A stretch of DNA of 64,000 nt from Nyssa sinensis (GCA_008638375.1 CM018033.1:13173380-13237379), one strand, 5' to 3'. Shown: positions 1-12,616, numbered from the stretch's first letter. Translations and numbers: made by a program. The notes: generated by a model from the letters alone, not told the origin.

Positions 1-560
1 GTTCAGTTTCGATATGACTTGTCCTGATTGATATTGTTTCATTTTGTTCCGTCATGTTCAGTTCCGATATGACTCGTCCTGATTGATATTGTACCGTTTT
101 GATCCGCCATGTTCAGTTTCGATATGTATTGTTCTGATTGATGTATTGCTCTACTTTGTTCCGTTATGATCCATCTTGTTATGCCTCTGTCCTTGATTAT
201 GCCTGTGACTTGAACTGGTGTTTTGTTCCGTCTGATCCCATTATGTACCGTCCGTTAATAATCTGTCCGTCTTGATTGATATATGGTCCAGTTCCGTTAT
301 GATCTGTCCGAATTCTTGACTTGGTATATAAGTTACTGCATAGATACTGTATTTTGATGCACTGTACGGTTTTAAAAGATAAACTGTCTGAATGCACGTT
401 TTTAAATGCAAACTTTTATAATGTATTGTACGCGGCATGATTTTGTCCCGTCCTACTATTATTTTGTTCGGTCTGTCTTGCTCCATTTTATGGTCTATCT
501 GATTTTGTTCTGCTATGATGTGTCTGACTCTGGGTACCATTCTGTTTATGAGCGGTTTGG
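1..560 (+). repeat. Degenerate minisatellite inside LTR J
   Basis: Tandem units of about 55-60 bp built on 'GTTCAGTTTCGATATGA', 'TCCTGATTGATATTG' and 'GTTCCGTTATG' phrases repeat from the window start and fade out by about 560. The reverse complement of the same unit forms the regular array at 56440-57420 in LTR K, so the array is a family feature of this LTR. Short open frames across it on both strands are artefacts of the periodicity. Confidence 0.75.
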
Positions 561-1345
561 CATAAGTAGGCTTGATTACGCGCCTAACTGATATATTATT
601 GTTATGCCTTGTTATGTTCCGCCCAGTACTGATCTGTTCTGATATTTGAATTAATTACCTATACTCTCATTGATATTGGCATCATGCACTGTTCCGTATG
701 TTCTGATTTGTTGTTCCGTTTAGTTCAGTCCTGCTTTATTCTACTGAAACTGCATTTAAAGTAGATTTATAAAACTGCTATTTCAGAAACAACTGAACTA
801 CCCTTGTGCTTTGTAAACAAGAAATGGTTTTGAAACCCATGACAGGGAACCTGTGTTACTCATTGGGCTTTTCGAAGCTCACCCCATTCCCTAACATTTT
901 TCAGGAATGATATATGTTGGATCTAATGGCACTGATTTGTGGAGACTGGATTACTGAGGATTGAATCTGTTTAATCAGGTGAGTGACGTACTACGACTGA
1001 CTTGACTGATATGTACTGAATATAGTATGGCTCATGGATTTAGATGGTACTCTAGAGATTATAGTTCTGCTCTGTTGTTATATGTCGGATTATAGATATG
1101 CTCTGAGGTTAGAATTGTTAGCTGTTGGATTTTAGACTTGCTCTGTGTGATACATATCCTACGGTGGATACATGAGTTGCATTCCCTGGACAAAAAAAAA
1201 AAAAGTTTTAAATTCCGCTGCATCTGACCCTACAGTCGGAGTGCAATTCACTGGAAAGTTCAGAAATTGCCTTCGGTTGGTCGCGTGGCGACTGACTGGC
1301 ATCACGTCCTCGACATCCGTGTAGGGTGGGGTTCGGGATGTGACA
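1..1345 (+). mobile_element. LTR J, 3' part of a gypsy LTR (runs off the left edge)
   Basis: The segment ends in a gypsy LTR terminus (GGGATGTGACA at 1335-1345). Its last 550 bases match, in reverse, the start of solo LTR K (from 55682) and the ends of the LARD LTRs (near 14113 and 20150). Shared blocks include the TTTTGAAACCCATG box, the GCTCACCCCATT box and the CCTACAG...GGAGTGCAATTCA box. The 5' end lies outside the window, so solo or full-length status is unknown. The possible right TSD is AGTGA (1346-1350). It abuts the 3' untranslated part of the copia element. No coding capacity is seen. Confidence 0.8.
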
Positions 1346-1455
1346 AGTGAAGCTTATGGTCGACTATTTCCATTATCAGTCAGCTGGTCTATGAAGACAG
1401 TTGACTGATTTGAGCAAAAATGATTTTTACCACTTAGTTACTCAAACCTTTTGGG
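1346..1455 (-). other. copia 3' untranslated tail
   Basis: This lies between the copia stop codon and the end of LTR J. It contains GTCGAC and TCAGTCAGCTGG phrases reminiscent of the GTCGAC-rich block in the copia 5' LTR (34590-34930), so part of a 3' LTR edge may be included. No clear PPT was found. Confidence 0.4.
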
Positions 1456-1670
1456 TCAATCATTCCTAGTTTTTTTTCTAATAAAGCAAAATCTCTTATC
1501 TTGGAGTGGTTTGGTGAATATATCTGCTAATTGATGGTTTGTATCAATGAATTCAAGGATAACATCACTATTTTGAACATAATATCTAAGGAAATGATAT
1601 CTAATCTCTATGTGTTTAGTTCTAGAGTGTTGGATTGGGTTTTTACTTATGTTAATTACACTAGTATTAT
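1456..1670 (-). pseudogene. copia RNase H, C-terminal end
   Basis: A minus-strand frame gives copia RNase H C-terminal residues: NNTSVINISKNPIQHSRTKH, then a segment with IEIRYHFLR, and LADIFTKPL near the end. The family has DNTSAINISKNPVQHSRTKHI and QLADIFTKPL, so the match is close. The frame is cut at 1670 by the terminus of LTR A; the first residues before NNTS in the open frame belong to the LTR. The upstream RNase H and RT part lies 25 kb away at 27241-28083. It encodes no functional product alone. Confidence 0.88.
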
Positions 1671-1985
1671 TGTCATGCCCCAAATTTTCACAAACCCGGG
1701 GAGTGAGTGAAATGAAATAAGAAACGTAAATGGAAGGCCATTAAGGTGGGTTAATTGATTATTCATTCATTTCCCTAAGTTTTCCCAAAATTTAAAATGA
1801 AAACTTGCTAAATGACTTAACCAAAATATTCTCCTAATGTCACTCAAACGTCCCTCCCAATTTATGTTCAAAATAGTTTAAGTCATGTTTAAAAATGGCT
1901 CCCAAAACGGCCCCAAGATCTCTCTAAACATGCCTTGAAATAATGGCCCAAATAGGCCTCATATGCCCTAGGACATAGGCCAAGA

Positions 1986-2290
1986 ATGGTTCAAGAAGTC
2001 CACCAAAAATTGTCTAAGAAAGTGGCCAAACATGGCCCAAACATGGCTCAAAAAGTGGTGTCAAACATGGAATCAAATGGCCTTGAAAAGGTAGGTCATG
2101 GCATGCCCATAGCATGGCTAAGCACAGGTGTGCACAGCAGGGCAACACGAGTAAAGCCAGGTGTGCAGGGTGGCAGGCGCGCGCGGGGCAGGGTGTAGGC
2201 GAGCGCGACAGGGAGCGATGTGGGGCACGCAACACGCGTGCAGGGGCACACGGCTGGGCGCTGGCTAGGGCTGGGGCTGGGGCTGGGGCA
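1986..2290. repeat. Short tandem repeats and GC-rich block in LTR A
   Basis: 'CCAAACATGGCCCAA' phrases repeat about every 20-24 bp, followed by a CpG-rich block with GCGCGCG and CACACGG runs in otherwise AT-rich DNA. The same pair occurs in LTR B (25120-25460), D/E (6560-6900) and C (62290-62600). The small open frames here are composition artefacts. Confidence 0.7.
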
Positions 2291-4128
2291 TGTCCGGGCT
2301 GCTGCTACTATTTATTGTAGCTACTATTCATTGCTACAGTAAACCAGTAGCCAAAATGCTACAGAACCAAAATTTTTCAACTTTGGCCAAAAATCTTGAT
2401 TTTGATATTTTGCTACCCATTTCAATTTATTTCATCACCAAACTTGGTGTGGTACCCTATAATATGTAAAACGACCATTTTACCCTTTTTCCTTTATTTT
2501 TCGACCTTAAGTGATTTTCGGGCCAATCACCCTTATGTTTCATTTCTTTACTTTTCTTCTTTCTTCTTATGTTATTTAATTCCCTACTTAGAAAATATAG
2601 GCACGCTCCCCCGCTCCACTCAATCTAGTTCCTATATTTTGAAAAATTCCATCATAGTTTCCTTTGTTTTCTAAGTATTTTTCACCTAATTTTTTTAACA
2701 ATTCATATATATAAGCGACGTACATTCCATCCTCACTCGATGGCCACAAGTTATGGAATTAAACACACATCCATTACTTTCAACATATACATGTAATGCA
2801 TATTAAACAAATGTATCCTAAATGTCACTTGGGTTTAAACCCTTACATTCAAAATGACCCAAGGCCTATAATTCATCCATTCTTCCAAATTAAAACACAA
2901 GTCTTTCGGGCTTATGCCCATACGTACTAAAATATGCCCCAAGGGCCAAATATCCTTCATAGTCCACTTCCCCTCCATCCTTCAAGACTTCATCAAGTCT
3001 CAAATATCGGGAGTCTCATCTGTAATATGATATCCCACGAAGGGTCAGCTCAACTACTAGTATGACATAATGCTAACGCAAGGAGCAAAGTTAAGGCGTG
3101 GCATGTATAAGTGTACATTTATAATCTATATGTCTTGCAATTCATCAATGTAATGCATGGAAATATGAATGACACACACATGCAACTCTATGCCACACCC
3201 ATGTCTCATTCATGAATTGCTCCCATTGGACCACTAAGTACCAACACCTGTTTCACGGATCGCTCCCGTTGGATTAGCAGGCACCAATGCAATGGCCAAT
3301 TTTGGGTTTTTCACCACAGGATCTACACCCTCATAATACATAGCACCAAAGTACTCAACCCACATTATGTTTTCAAAGGATTCAGCATATGCCAATATGC
3401 ATTGACTTCACCATGTAATAATGCAATCTCAATGAAGCATTTTATCAAACACATAGAGCATGCTTTAAATAATGCATTATACTTAAAGCAACAATAACTT
3501 TTGAACCATAAAACTTTGTCTACATGAACCTAGCATGTAATACAATCAATTATACATATAAACATATCACACATTCACAACCTTACACATTCTCAAAGAT
3601 TGCACAAATACACAAAATACCAAACACATTGAATAAAACATAACTTCCAAACTACAAAATTTTGTCTACATGAACATAAGCTAGAATATAGTCATGACTC
3701 ATGTTTATCACTTTGCCAAATTCTCAAAGAATACATAAGTACATAAGGTACCAACCCTAGGTTTTCAAAGTAACTATAAGGTAGGTAATTCTCTAACAAC
3801 AATTAAGCATGTAAGTCATACAATCAACTTATAAAAACACTCCTAAACTTAACCCTATTCTTTACTTAGCAAAATATCATACCTAAAAGGGTTTTTCTCA
3901 GCCCTAGGGAGTTTTACTCACTGTGTAGCCAAAATAATCAGTGAGAACGCAGCCCTTGACGTGGGGAACAACTTCCTAGAAGGAAGTCTTGTGAAAATAC
4001 AAGCCTAGAAGTGAGTTTTGGAGGCTTGAAGGTTAGAGAAAACTAGGTTTCTTTCTCCCTTTTTCTCCATGAACATGCAGCCGCTATATCTCATACCAAA
4101 ATAATGAAATTATATCACTAAAGAGTCC

Positions 4129-4136
4129 TATTTATA
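4129..4136 (-). promoter_or_regulatory. TATA box of LTR A
   Basis: TATAAATA on the minus strand, about 430 bp inside the 5' end of the LTR. The same box with the same GTCCTATTTATAGT context (plus strand) occurs in LTR D/E at 22712-22719, which supports a real U3 promoter. Confidence 0.65.
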
Positions 4137-4563
4137 GTAAAAGGTCCAAGGGGCAAAAAGACCCTTTTGCCTTTAATGAGTTCAGGGCCCCGTTACACTA
4201 CAACATGTCTCGAAACGCCTCAATTCGATATTTTTTTTAGCCAAATTTTTTAAAATTATTTTAAATAAAATTTTCTAAAAACTTTTATTTTCACCTATGG
4301 CCGGGTTTGGCCGGATCCACCCGAGCCACCCGGATGCCCTTTATGGTTTAGTTTTTGAAACTATCTCCGAATAGGCTCAACTTTTTACATGAGGTGTATT
4401 TTAATATTCTAAGCATATTTATCTTCTATGGCATACTCAAAAGATTCTTCTAAATATGGCTTATGTCTAAATGTGCAAGTATAGTGCCCTACCGACAAAT
4501 GGTGCATGAATAGTGCTCTACCGGCAAAAAGAGAAATTTACTCTCATTTTTCAAGTCTTTACA

Positions 4564-4574
4564 TCCTTTCCCCT
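4564..4574 (-). other. Polypurine tract of element G
   Basis: Minus strand AGGGGAAAGGA lies immediately before the LTR start TGTAAAGAC. Its position fixes the 3' LTR boundary and orientation of G. Confidence 0.7.
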
Positions 4575-5945
4575 ATTATACAAATTTCATCCCAAAATTT
4601 AAAAATGTACCTCTTCGACAAAATCTAGAAAGATCAATACAAAATGCGTTGTAACATGGCGACGTGAATCCTTAGCTATAGATCCTTCACCTCTCCCTTT
4701 GCCAGGCGATGTGGAATGCATTACCCTCTCCTCCTAAAGGAACCTCATCCATTTGGGTGGGCAGTGCAGCGGTGTGTAGACATCTCCACACTCCCTGCTA
4801 GGGTCTAGTTCTGATACCATTTATAACAGCCCATTCCACATGGCACAACGCATAATGAAATCCTCAAACATGATGGCTTATCAATGCCAATTTTTCCAAT
4901 TCCATCCAAGCATCATGACCCACCTCAATAATGCAACATAATTAAAATGCAAACTTCTCAATGCCCACAAGGATACCTCAAAGTCTCTCAATATATGTGA
5001 TGGCCATCTAACTAACCACAACTTAAGCTATGCAATCATCTAGCAATTCATCACAATGTCATTAATATATCACTTGCACCTCCATGTAATTTAATAATCC
5101 AATACTTTTCAAGTACTATAATTACCCCCAAGACATCGACAACATAATCTTCAAGTAAAGTCATCATCATCCACCTTAGTCTATACATAACTGAAACTAG
5201 ATGTCATGCATTAATAAAGATTAACCTATTAATTTCAATCATATATATATATATATATTAACTGGATATTTGAATGTAAAACAATGTATTTTATGTATTC
5301 TAAATGTGAAACCTAAGACAATATATCAAGGTTCAAGGAAAACAAACATTAGAGAAGGAGAAAAAAAAAATATTCCAATTTCATCTAAGGTTATTCTAAT
5401 TCATTACCCTTTTAGTCAATATATTAAGTAAGGTCTCAAAATACACTTGTATATAAATCCATACAAACTTGTTTTAAAACACATATACATACAAACATAG
5501 TTAAACATACCCTTATACATGCATTACTAACAATCAGTCTGTATAAATGTCATAATCATAATGTTGTAACCTAACAATATCGGGTACTAACCTAGCATAG
5601 ATATATAGAATCAACAAGCAGCATTCAATAGCTAACACGTAGCCTACCACATAAACACTTAAGCATAGGATCCATCTTAAGAACATACATATACATAATT
5701 AAGCATACAACCTGCTATATAGGTAACTAGGCACACATCCAATCCTATAGATATCCAGGCTTATAGCATATCTTATAGATAACTAAGCATATAACCTATC
5801 TCATAAATCATTTGGTCTACTATTGAGATATAAGTATCTAGCCCCAGTTGATCAAAAATCAAGTATACCACACATTGTACAATTTCACACACTAAAGTAA
5901 CAAGCACTCACCTAATTATGTAATTCGAACCAGTCCAATTAATTT
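4575..5945 (-). other. Internal region of G, no gene visible, with extra LTR-leader debris
   Basis: AT-rich with no convincing protein frame on either strand. At 4672-4820 the minus strand shows a PBS-like TGGTATCAGAAC (4809-4820), a purine-rich AGGAGGAGAGGG (4722-4733) and ATTCCACATCGCCTGG, a cluster also echoed in the LARD LTR. To its right, TAACAGCCCATTCCAC starts LTR-like DNA of unknown extent. A (TA)n run lies at about 5241-5259. Confidence 0.5.
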
Positions 5946-5949
5946 AAGG

Positions 5950-6084
5950 TCTAACCTCTCCTAACTCATAACAGAGTTAATCCTAGAAGGATCCACGGAT
6001 ACCCCACTACTTGATATAACATGGCCTAGTAACTGTACCCCCTAAAGCCAAAACTCACACTTCGAGAACTTAGCAAACAAACGA
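5950..6084 (-). pseudogene. Gypsy reverse transcriptase, end of the palm/start of the thumb
   Basis: The minus-strand frame shows AKFSKCEFWL (about 6045-6075), an in-frame stop, then LLGHVISSSGVSVDP, the typical gypsy RT stretch just after the catalytic core. It is cut at 6084 by the terminus of solo LTR D/E, and its upstream partner is the piece from 23173. Homology stops at about 5950, before the usual FLGLAGYYR RNase H connection. Confidence 0.82.
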
Positions 6085-6779
6085 TGTCACACCCCGGATT
6101 CCCACGAACCCGGGAAGCGACTGAACGAAACAAAAGAAAGGAAAAGAAGTGACAATTCGGTAAATTTAATTGAAATCTCCATCATCATTCCTCACGTTTC
6201 TCCCAACAATTTAAGTAACGATTCGACATTCAATATAACTCAAAATCGTTCCTCAACATAGCTCAAGTACTCCTCTCAATTAATGCCCAAATACTTTAAA
6301 TCATAGTTAAAAACGGTTCTCAAAATGCCCTGTAACGGTTGCCCAAAAAAGGTCTCAAAATACCCTAAGGTATAGTCTAAGAAGTGGTTAAGATTAAACT
6401 TAAATGCTTGTTCCAATTAACGCCCCAAACAATTCAAATCATGTTTAAAAATGACCCTTAAAATAGCCTTAAATTATCTCCAAAATTTTCCCTAAAGTGA
6501 TGTCTCGGATAACCCCAAAATGTTCTAGGACATAGTCAAAAGATAGTCAAATATCAGCCCAAAGTTGGTCCTAGTGGATGGCCAAACATGGCCTTGAAAT
6601 ATAGGTCACAACATGACCAAAACATAGCCTACAAAAATCCTTAAAATAACCCTTAAGGGGGTTCAAACATGTCCCAAAAATTGGCCAAACATGGCCCAAA
6701 ATAATGTCCAAATATAGATCAAAAGGTGTCAAAAAAAATAGCTCAAAAGTTGGTCAAAAGAGGACGGGACAACAGGTGG

Positions 6780-6900
6780 CAGGTCACGCCGCGCGCGCGC
6801 ACAGGGGCAAGCGACGTGGGCAGGCAGGGCACGGGCGCAGGGGGCGCGGCACGCGCGCACAGCGAGCAGGCGGGCACGCGCGGGCTGTCGGGGCACTGTT
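6780..6900. repeat. CpG-rich block in LTR D/E
   Basis: Dense GCGCGCGC, GGGCACGGGCG and GGGCGCGGC strings amid AT-rich sequence, matching the block in LTRs A, B and C in position. The small open frames here are composition artefacts. Confidence 0.65.
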
Positions 6901-8480
6901 CACGACAGAGGCTGGTTTTCTGATTTTCTGAAATGTCACTGTTCATGGTTGCAACCAATTTGTTCATTTTTGAATTTTTTTCCAAGTCTTTTAAACCCTC
7001 TTTTCTTCACACTTTTAGCCCACTTGTTCAAGGTTCCTAAACCCCCATTTTGACATTTTTTTTCACTCTTTTTAAACAGTCATTTCCACACCTATTTCTC
7101 TCTTGATTCTACCAAAATTTGGACATAGTTTCATTTGTTTCTTTAAGTGTTTTTCCCACCTAATTTTTCACAAGATATATGAACATAAATTCATCTACAA
7201 TCCACCCTCATTTGGTGGCCACAAATCCATCAAATTAAACCTACATCCTCCATTTCCAACACATCCATATAATACACATTTAATTCCCAAATATCAAGCA
7301 GCCTCTAGTACACATTTAAATAAAACATCATGCATTCATTTGAGTTCCAACTCATACATTTTCAAAATGGCCCAAGGCCTAGAGTTACAATTTGCTCAAG
7401 TCCATACATTTCTCAAAAGTAAAACCAACAAATTGGGCTTATGCCCATACATTCAAAACATGCCCCCAAGGGCCAAATCTTCCACAAAATCCATTCCTTT
7501 CCTTTTTCTTCAACACTCAAGGAAGTCTCAAGTAGCTGGTGTCTCATCTGAAATATATATTGCCCACGAATGGGTCAGCTCAACTGCTGGTATGATAACT
7601 CACTAATACTAGCAACATATTTAGGAAGTGACATGTGCAAGTGTACAATTTCAAGATATAATTTCCCTTCCCGTTGTTTAATGCAATGCAAACACACTAT
7701 GCATGACTCACACATGCAAACTCTATGCCACCCATGTCTCGCTTTACGGTTCTTCTCCATTGGCATGCAAGTACCAATATATGCCTCGCTTTACAGTCCG
7801 GACCCCGTAGGCATACGAGTAGCTAATGGCCAATTTTGGGTTTTTCACCATAGGATCTACACCCTCATAATATCCAGCACCGTGTGCTGACCCACACCAT
7901 GTTTCCAAGGAATCACATTATGCCAAGATGCCATGATTTCATCATGCAAGTTCAATGTGACAAATGATCAAACACATGGTGTCCCTTTTCAAGTCATGCC
8001 TTTAAACCCCACATGATTCATAACTTTAAATTTCCGTACCTTGCTTCACATAGCATAGGTCAAAACCACACACCTTAACATATTTTTCAAGCCACAATGT
8101 CACCATTTCACCAACCACAATAAATTTCACAAAGTCACTGACATCACGTAAAAAACTAATACATTACACAGCCAATTCCCTTCCAAGATGTCAAGTAAAT
8201 ATCACATAAATACACATCAAATATGTAATACCCCGACCCGAGAATGTTGGGTAATGAGGCACGTTTTACGAGGTTATGAGAAAATTGGAAGAATAATTAA
8301 TTAAGTTAATATAATTAATTAATTAATTAAATATAAGGAGGCTAATTATTATTTAAATTACTAGAATAATGTGATGAAACACACACTCACAAAGTGTATT
8401 GTGTGGAAGTACATATATAAATATATGTGTCTACAAGTATATGCATGGAAGTTAAAAAAAAATATTAAATAGATAATATA

Positions 8481-8490
<10 letters not shown>

Positions 8491-8540
<50 letters not shown>

Positions 8541-8541
8541 T
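8491..8541. repeat. (TAA)n microsatellite
   Basis: About 17 TAA units. (TA)n tracts follow at about 8629-8645 and 8721-8760. The Tyr/Ile-rich open frames over these are artefacts. Confidence 0.95.
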
Positions 8542-8721
8542 TTAAAATACATGTATAAAGGTATGAAGGTGTGTATATGCATATTATATATATGTAATTG
8601 TAATTATGTATATATATAGATATGATTATATATATATATATATATTGAGGGACATGCAAAGGTCCAATGTGTACAAGTATGTGTGAGTGACCATTGTATA
8701 TTAATATGTGTGAATTATGAG

Positions 8722-8760
<39 letters not shown>

Positions 8761-9946
8761 AATATACATAAATACAAGTCAAACACCACACACACACACA
8801 ATCGGCCACTCAATGGCCTGCCAAACAGTAGCAATTCAGACCCTAACCTGCCACAAGTTAAGCCAAATGAAGGGGCAATCAAATTTTTGCAATAAGTGAG
8901 TGTGTACTCATATATGCATATATGCATAATAGTGTACACAGAACATTATACACACAAAAGAGAGAAAGAGTAAGAGAGTGAAGGAGTTCTGGACATTCAG
9001 AAATGAGAAACAAAGGGAAAGGAGAAGAGAAACAGTGAAGGAAGGTAAGAAATGCTTTAAGTTTCATTTTTCTCTCTCTAGAAATATGCATGAATAGAAA
9101 CAGTTTGAAGCTTAGTTATGCATGTATAATGTTAGATATGTGTTTTAGAGTTGATAAGCATGAAAATTTAGACCTAAAACGACTCAGAAACACAAGCCGT
9201 ACACCGAACCTCCATTGTTAAGCTTAGTGAAAGTAGGTCTGAATTGATGGAGATTAAACTCCATTTGACCTATAGGGACCTCAACTAGACCCTTCTAGCC
9301 TCCCAAAAACGCATGACCGTGATCAAAATTGTAAACAAATGAACCCCAAAAATCGAGTTGCAGGTACGGGTTCAAAACCCAACCTCACAACCTTGCCCTT
9401 AAACCCCTTTTTTTTAAATGGGAAATAAAGCCCCATGAAGAGGGGATTACAATGAAACAAACCCTATGTGATTTGGCTCAGAAATGAGCATTTACGATCG
9501 ACTTGCAGATTTAGATTATCGGATCCAAAACCGAACTGATGAACCCATTTCGATTGCTCAAACGAATGCTAAAATGTCCTTAGATGACCCAAAAGTGATT
9601 TACCATGAAAACAGAAGGGTTTGAGTTGGCCAAAACCCACGAAATTGAAGAAAAAGGAAAAGTGCAATTAGGGCAACACTGGTGATGGTCGTGGGGAAGA
9701 CGACCGAGCCGACTCACTGTTTGAATCGAGTCACCGAGTTAACTCGGACACGTGGTGGCTCACGGGCAGGCCACCGCATTATTAAAACGTGGTCGTTTGG
9801 GCTTAAGGGTTTTAAAACCCTGATTCCATGTGTTTGGTTATACGGTTATGGCCCAAATTCAATAAACCAGGCGCGAATAGCGTGGCTTATTCCAGTTTAA
9901 TACCCTTGTCCGCCGTTTGGTTTACGAAAACAGGGAAAAATAAAAG

Positions 9947-10024
9947 GGGCCGAAGCCCCTGGGACTCGAACCCCATCCTCAAGCACGTAAACCCAACTCT
10001 TTTCCACACGGCCACGCACTTGCG
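9947..10024 (-). other. tRNA-like module 1 in LTR F
   Basis: On the minus strand an A-box-like TGGCCGTGTGG (10004-10014) is followed by a B-box GGTTCGAGTCCC (9961-9972), spaced as in a tRNA gene. A GGGGC...GCCCC hairpin (9947-9960) follows. No full cloverleaf could be drawn, so this is a tRNA-derived or SINE-derived relic, antisense to the LTR. Confidence 0.5.
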
Positions 10025-10090
10025 TGTGTCTAATATGGCACCATATATATATATATAATATATATAAAAATGAAAACAGAAAATAAAAAA

Positions 10091-10172
10091 GGTGCCACTG
10101 CACCTATTGGGATTCGAACGTGGTATCCTTTGGAGAGGGAGGTGGCATGCTGGCCAGCGTGCCACCCTATTC
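10091..10172 (-). other. tRNA-like module 2 in LTR F
   Basis: The minus strand has A-box-like TGGCACGCTGGCC (10152-10164) and B-box GTTCGAATCCC (10109-10119). A convincing acceptor stem is not visible. The same arrangement, antisense to the LTR, occurs in H and K. Confidence 0.5.
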
Positions 10173-11690
10173 GACCTGTATCATATTGCACACTAAATAT
10201 ATATATATATATATCTCATACTTTATGAATTTAATTTAATTAAATTTATTTAATTAAATTAAATGCTCCAAAATGGCCCGGTGTCCAAATGAGATGAGTT
10301 ATATATGTATTTCTACTATCTCAGACCTCCTATGTAATACCCCAAAAATCTGACACGGGTTAGAATGTACAACGACTTGATAAAAATAAATTACGTGACA
10401 TAAATAATTTGAATAGCTTTACATACCGGAAGCTATGAGCGGATTAATTATTATAAAATATAAAATCAGTCCAGACCACTAAAAATGATATAGGTTCGGA
10501 AAATAATTAACCCGGTCACCCGAGTGCCGGAATTAATAATTGGGATTGATACGAGAAAATTAATTATTCAAATAATATAAGTGTAAAATAAATTAGTAAT
10601 GGAGATCCAAAATGAAGAAATAAATAAATATATATATATATATACATACATACATACAAAAGAAAGTAGAACCTGCTAGAAATTACGGGTAAAGAAAAGA
10701 AAACGAAAAAAAAAAAAGAGAAAAAGCAAAGAAGAAGCTTGAAGCTTCTAGAGCCAGAAAAGAGAAAAAAAAAATCGCCAAAGGCACTAGAAGGAGGGAG
10801 AGATAGAGAGACAGTGTGCAACGAAAGCTGCTGGAACCAGAGGAAGAAGAGAGCGACAGTTATAGTGCTCCAACAGCAACAAAAACACGAAGCAACAGGT
10901 GGTATATATATGCGTATATATGCGTGTATGTGTGCGTAGCTCGGTTTGTAGAAAAATGAGACAAAAAGAGAAAAAGTCGGTGGAGAAAGGGCCAATACGC
11001 AGAAGCAGGGGAGAGGAAGAAATAGAAGTCGTAGGAAGACGGAACTGCAGTGGTTGATTGATCGTTGGATGATGATATTGCGGGTGAACGGAGACTGTCA
11101 TGGCTCGGAATTGGGTATGTGGTCGCTACTGGAGTTGCGATAGGGGGCGATGACGATGTTGCGGCAGTGCGGTGCTGCAGAAAATTGGGGGAATTGGCTA
11201 TATGTGTGTTGGTGTGGTTATGTTGCGGTGCAAAGAAAGGAACGGCAGTAGCAGCGCACAACAGTAGCACAGCAGCAGTCGTTCTGTCTTCGCCACCTGT
11301 TCACACTGTTGGACATCGATTCGACCCAATTCACCAGTTTGATAGAAGCAGAGTGTGACGATGCTTGGTTAATGGGTGTCTGTGACGGTACTGCTGGAGA
11401 GAAATTGTAGAAAGGCAGTGTAACAGGGATGCATATATCTCTGTGTGTGTAGCGGTGTAGGGAAAGGGGGATTCTGCATGAGACGTTTGAGGTTTGCTTG
11501 AGGATTGGTTACGGTTTTATGGCTCGGAATTGCGTGTGATGTTGCCATTTTGTGGGATTTTCCTGTTTCCGCCGCTTCAGTTGAGAACAGTGGAAATGGA
11601 GGAGCTACGACAGAGTCGGTTGGATTTGATTGGGTTGGATTTGCTGATTCAATTGTATCCGTGTTTGGAGGTGTGGAGTGAAACAAGGCA

Positions 11691-12041
11691 TTGCAAAGGG
11701 TTGGCAAACCTAAGGTTCCCGACCTGCAATTGCGAGAGACAAACATTGTGGAACCTGAGACTACTCAGGGCCAAAGTGGCACACCTGTGCAACTGGACTC
11801 ATCCGATGCTGCAGCAACAGAGAATGACCAAGCCGAATGCTCATGTATAGGTTCGAGTTGCTGTTCCGTGTGTCAAGTTTTCGATAATCAGGAGAATCAA
11901 ATTAGGCAAATTGAACCCCGGCCAGGTGTTTATTTTCTTGAGGTTCTGAAGGATGGTAAGGCTCTTGATCAAATCAATCTGGGTAAAAGGAAGCAGATTT
12001 TTAGGGGCGATATATGTAGATATATGTGTATATTTGTGTAG
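11691..12041 (+). pseudogene. ORF-like captured gene fragment in the LARD 5' LTR
   Basis: A 116-codon open frame without a good ATG (it opens at TTG) reads like real protein: a Cys-containing CSCIGSSCCSVC segment, a charged stretch, then GVYFLEVLKDGKALDQINL (about 11926-11982). The last part loosely resembles the first strands of an FHA domain (pattern LEVLKDG...), but this is weak and the fold is incomplete. The copy in the 3' LTR keeps the frame with a Lys-to-Glu change. An overlapping frame from 11494 is also open but looks less protein-like. It may be a transduplicated exon; function is unknown. Confidence 0.4.
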
Positions 12042-12403
12042 CGTTGGAGCAGGGGAGACGGACGTGTAAAGTGGAATTTTGGAGGAATTCCTGTGGGATT
12101 GATTTTGATTTAAGAGGTATTTGATGATGACAATGCTTCCTGCAGTGAAGGATGACTATGAGAAGCTACCGAGATGTTTATGGATAGGTCATAGTTGCTA
12201 GCAGAATTATTTGAGGAGATTGCTCAGGCAGACCTTGAGGTGTTGCGCAGCGGTTTATTTATGGAATCCAAATGAGGTCTGGTCATTCTTGTTGGGATAT
12301 TGTGCATATGATTCAACATATGCAAAGAGGGAAAATCCAGTAATATATGAAGCTGACTGTTCAGGTTGAAGCAGGCTATGGGCTCTGACTTTGCTTGTAG
12401 TAA

Positions 12404-12616
12404 TCGGAGCTACTGATTTGGAAGACTCTACACAGTAATCTGATGAGAGGAAGGGAAAGTTCTTCAATATATGATGGATGGGATGATAAAGGGACAGAAT
12501 CTGTTAGGATCATCATCTGCTTGGGAGAAAAGATTGAACAAGTTGATGAAACTGGATTTAAAATGGTTGGCCGACTCCATCAACCTGCCGGTGTGTTTTC
12601 TTTAGCTATGGGATGA
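12404..12616 (+). pseudogene. Second ORF-like fragment in the LARD 5' LTR, shared with LTR I
   Basis: A 70-codon frame open to a TGA contains SSSIYDGWDDKGTESV and then DETGFKMVGRLHQPAGVF. The second motif recurs as DETGFKMFGRLDQLADVF in LTR I (about 46945-47000), behind a Pol V-like segment. The protein family is not recognised. The counterpart in the LARD 3' LTR is about 18441-18653. Confidence 0.4.

Larger units (their letters stand above)
1671..4563 (-). repeat. LTR A, 3' LTR of gypsy element G (2.89 kb)
   Basis: On the plus strand it starts TGTCATGCCCC and ends TCTTTACA. On the minus strand the start TGTAAAGACTTG follows the PPT directly. It contains CCAAACATGGCCCAA-type short repeats (about 1986-2090), a GC-rich block (2110-2290), a minus-strand TATA box (4129-4136) and a CTACACCCTCATAAT box (near 3322). 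Copies B, C and D/E share these landmarks in the same order; I has the CTACACCCTCATAAT box in opposite orientation. Confidence 0.85.

Noticed and set aside
4672..4826. Possible TRIM element (PBS and PPT-like tract about 70 bp apart)
   Set aside because: The flanking sequences are not homologous to each other, so no LTR pair exists.
6704..6985. Arg/Gly/Ala-rich small open frames
   Set aside because: They are GC-rich block composition artefacts, present in several frames at once.
7103..7606. 167-codon open frame in LTR D/E
   Set aside because: It lies inside an LTR, antisense to it, and is not open in colinear copies A and B.
8361..8939. Tyr/Ile-rich open frames
   Set aside because: They translate (TAA)n and (TA)n microsatellites.
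10564..10995. 143-codon minus-strand frame in the LARD LTR
   Set aside because: It is antisense to a purine-rich LTR region, with Phe/Ser/Tyr low complexity; the matching 3' LTR frame is broken differently (16633-17032).
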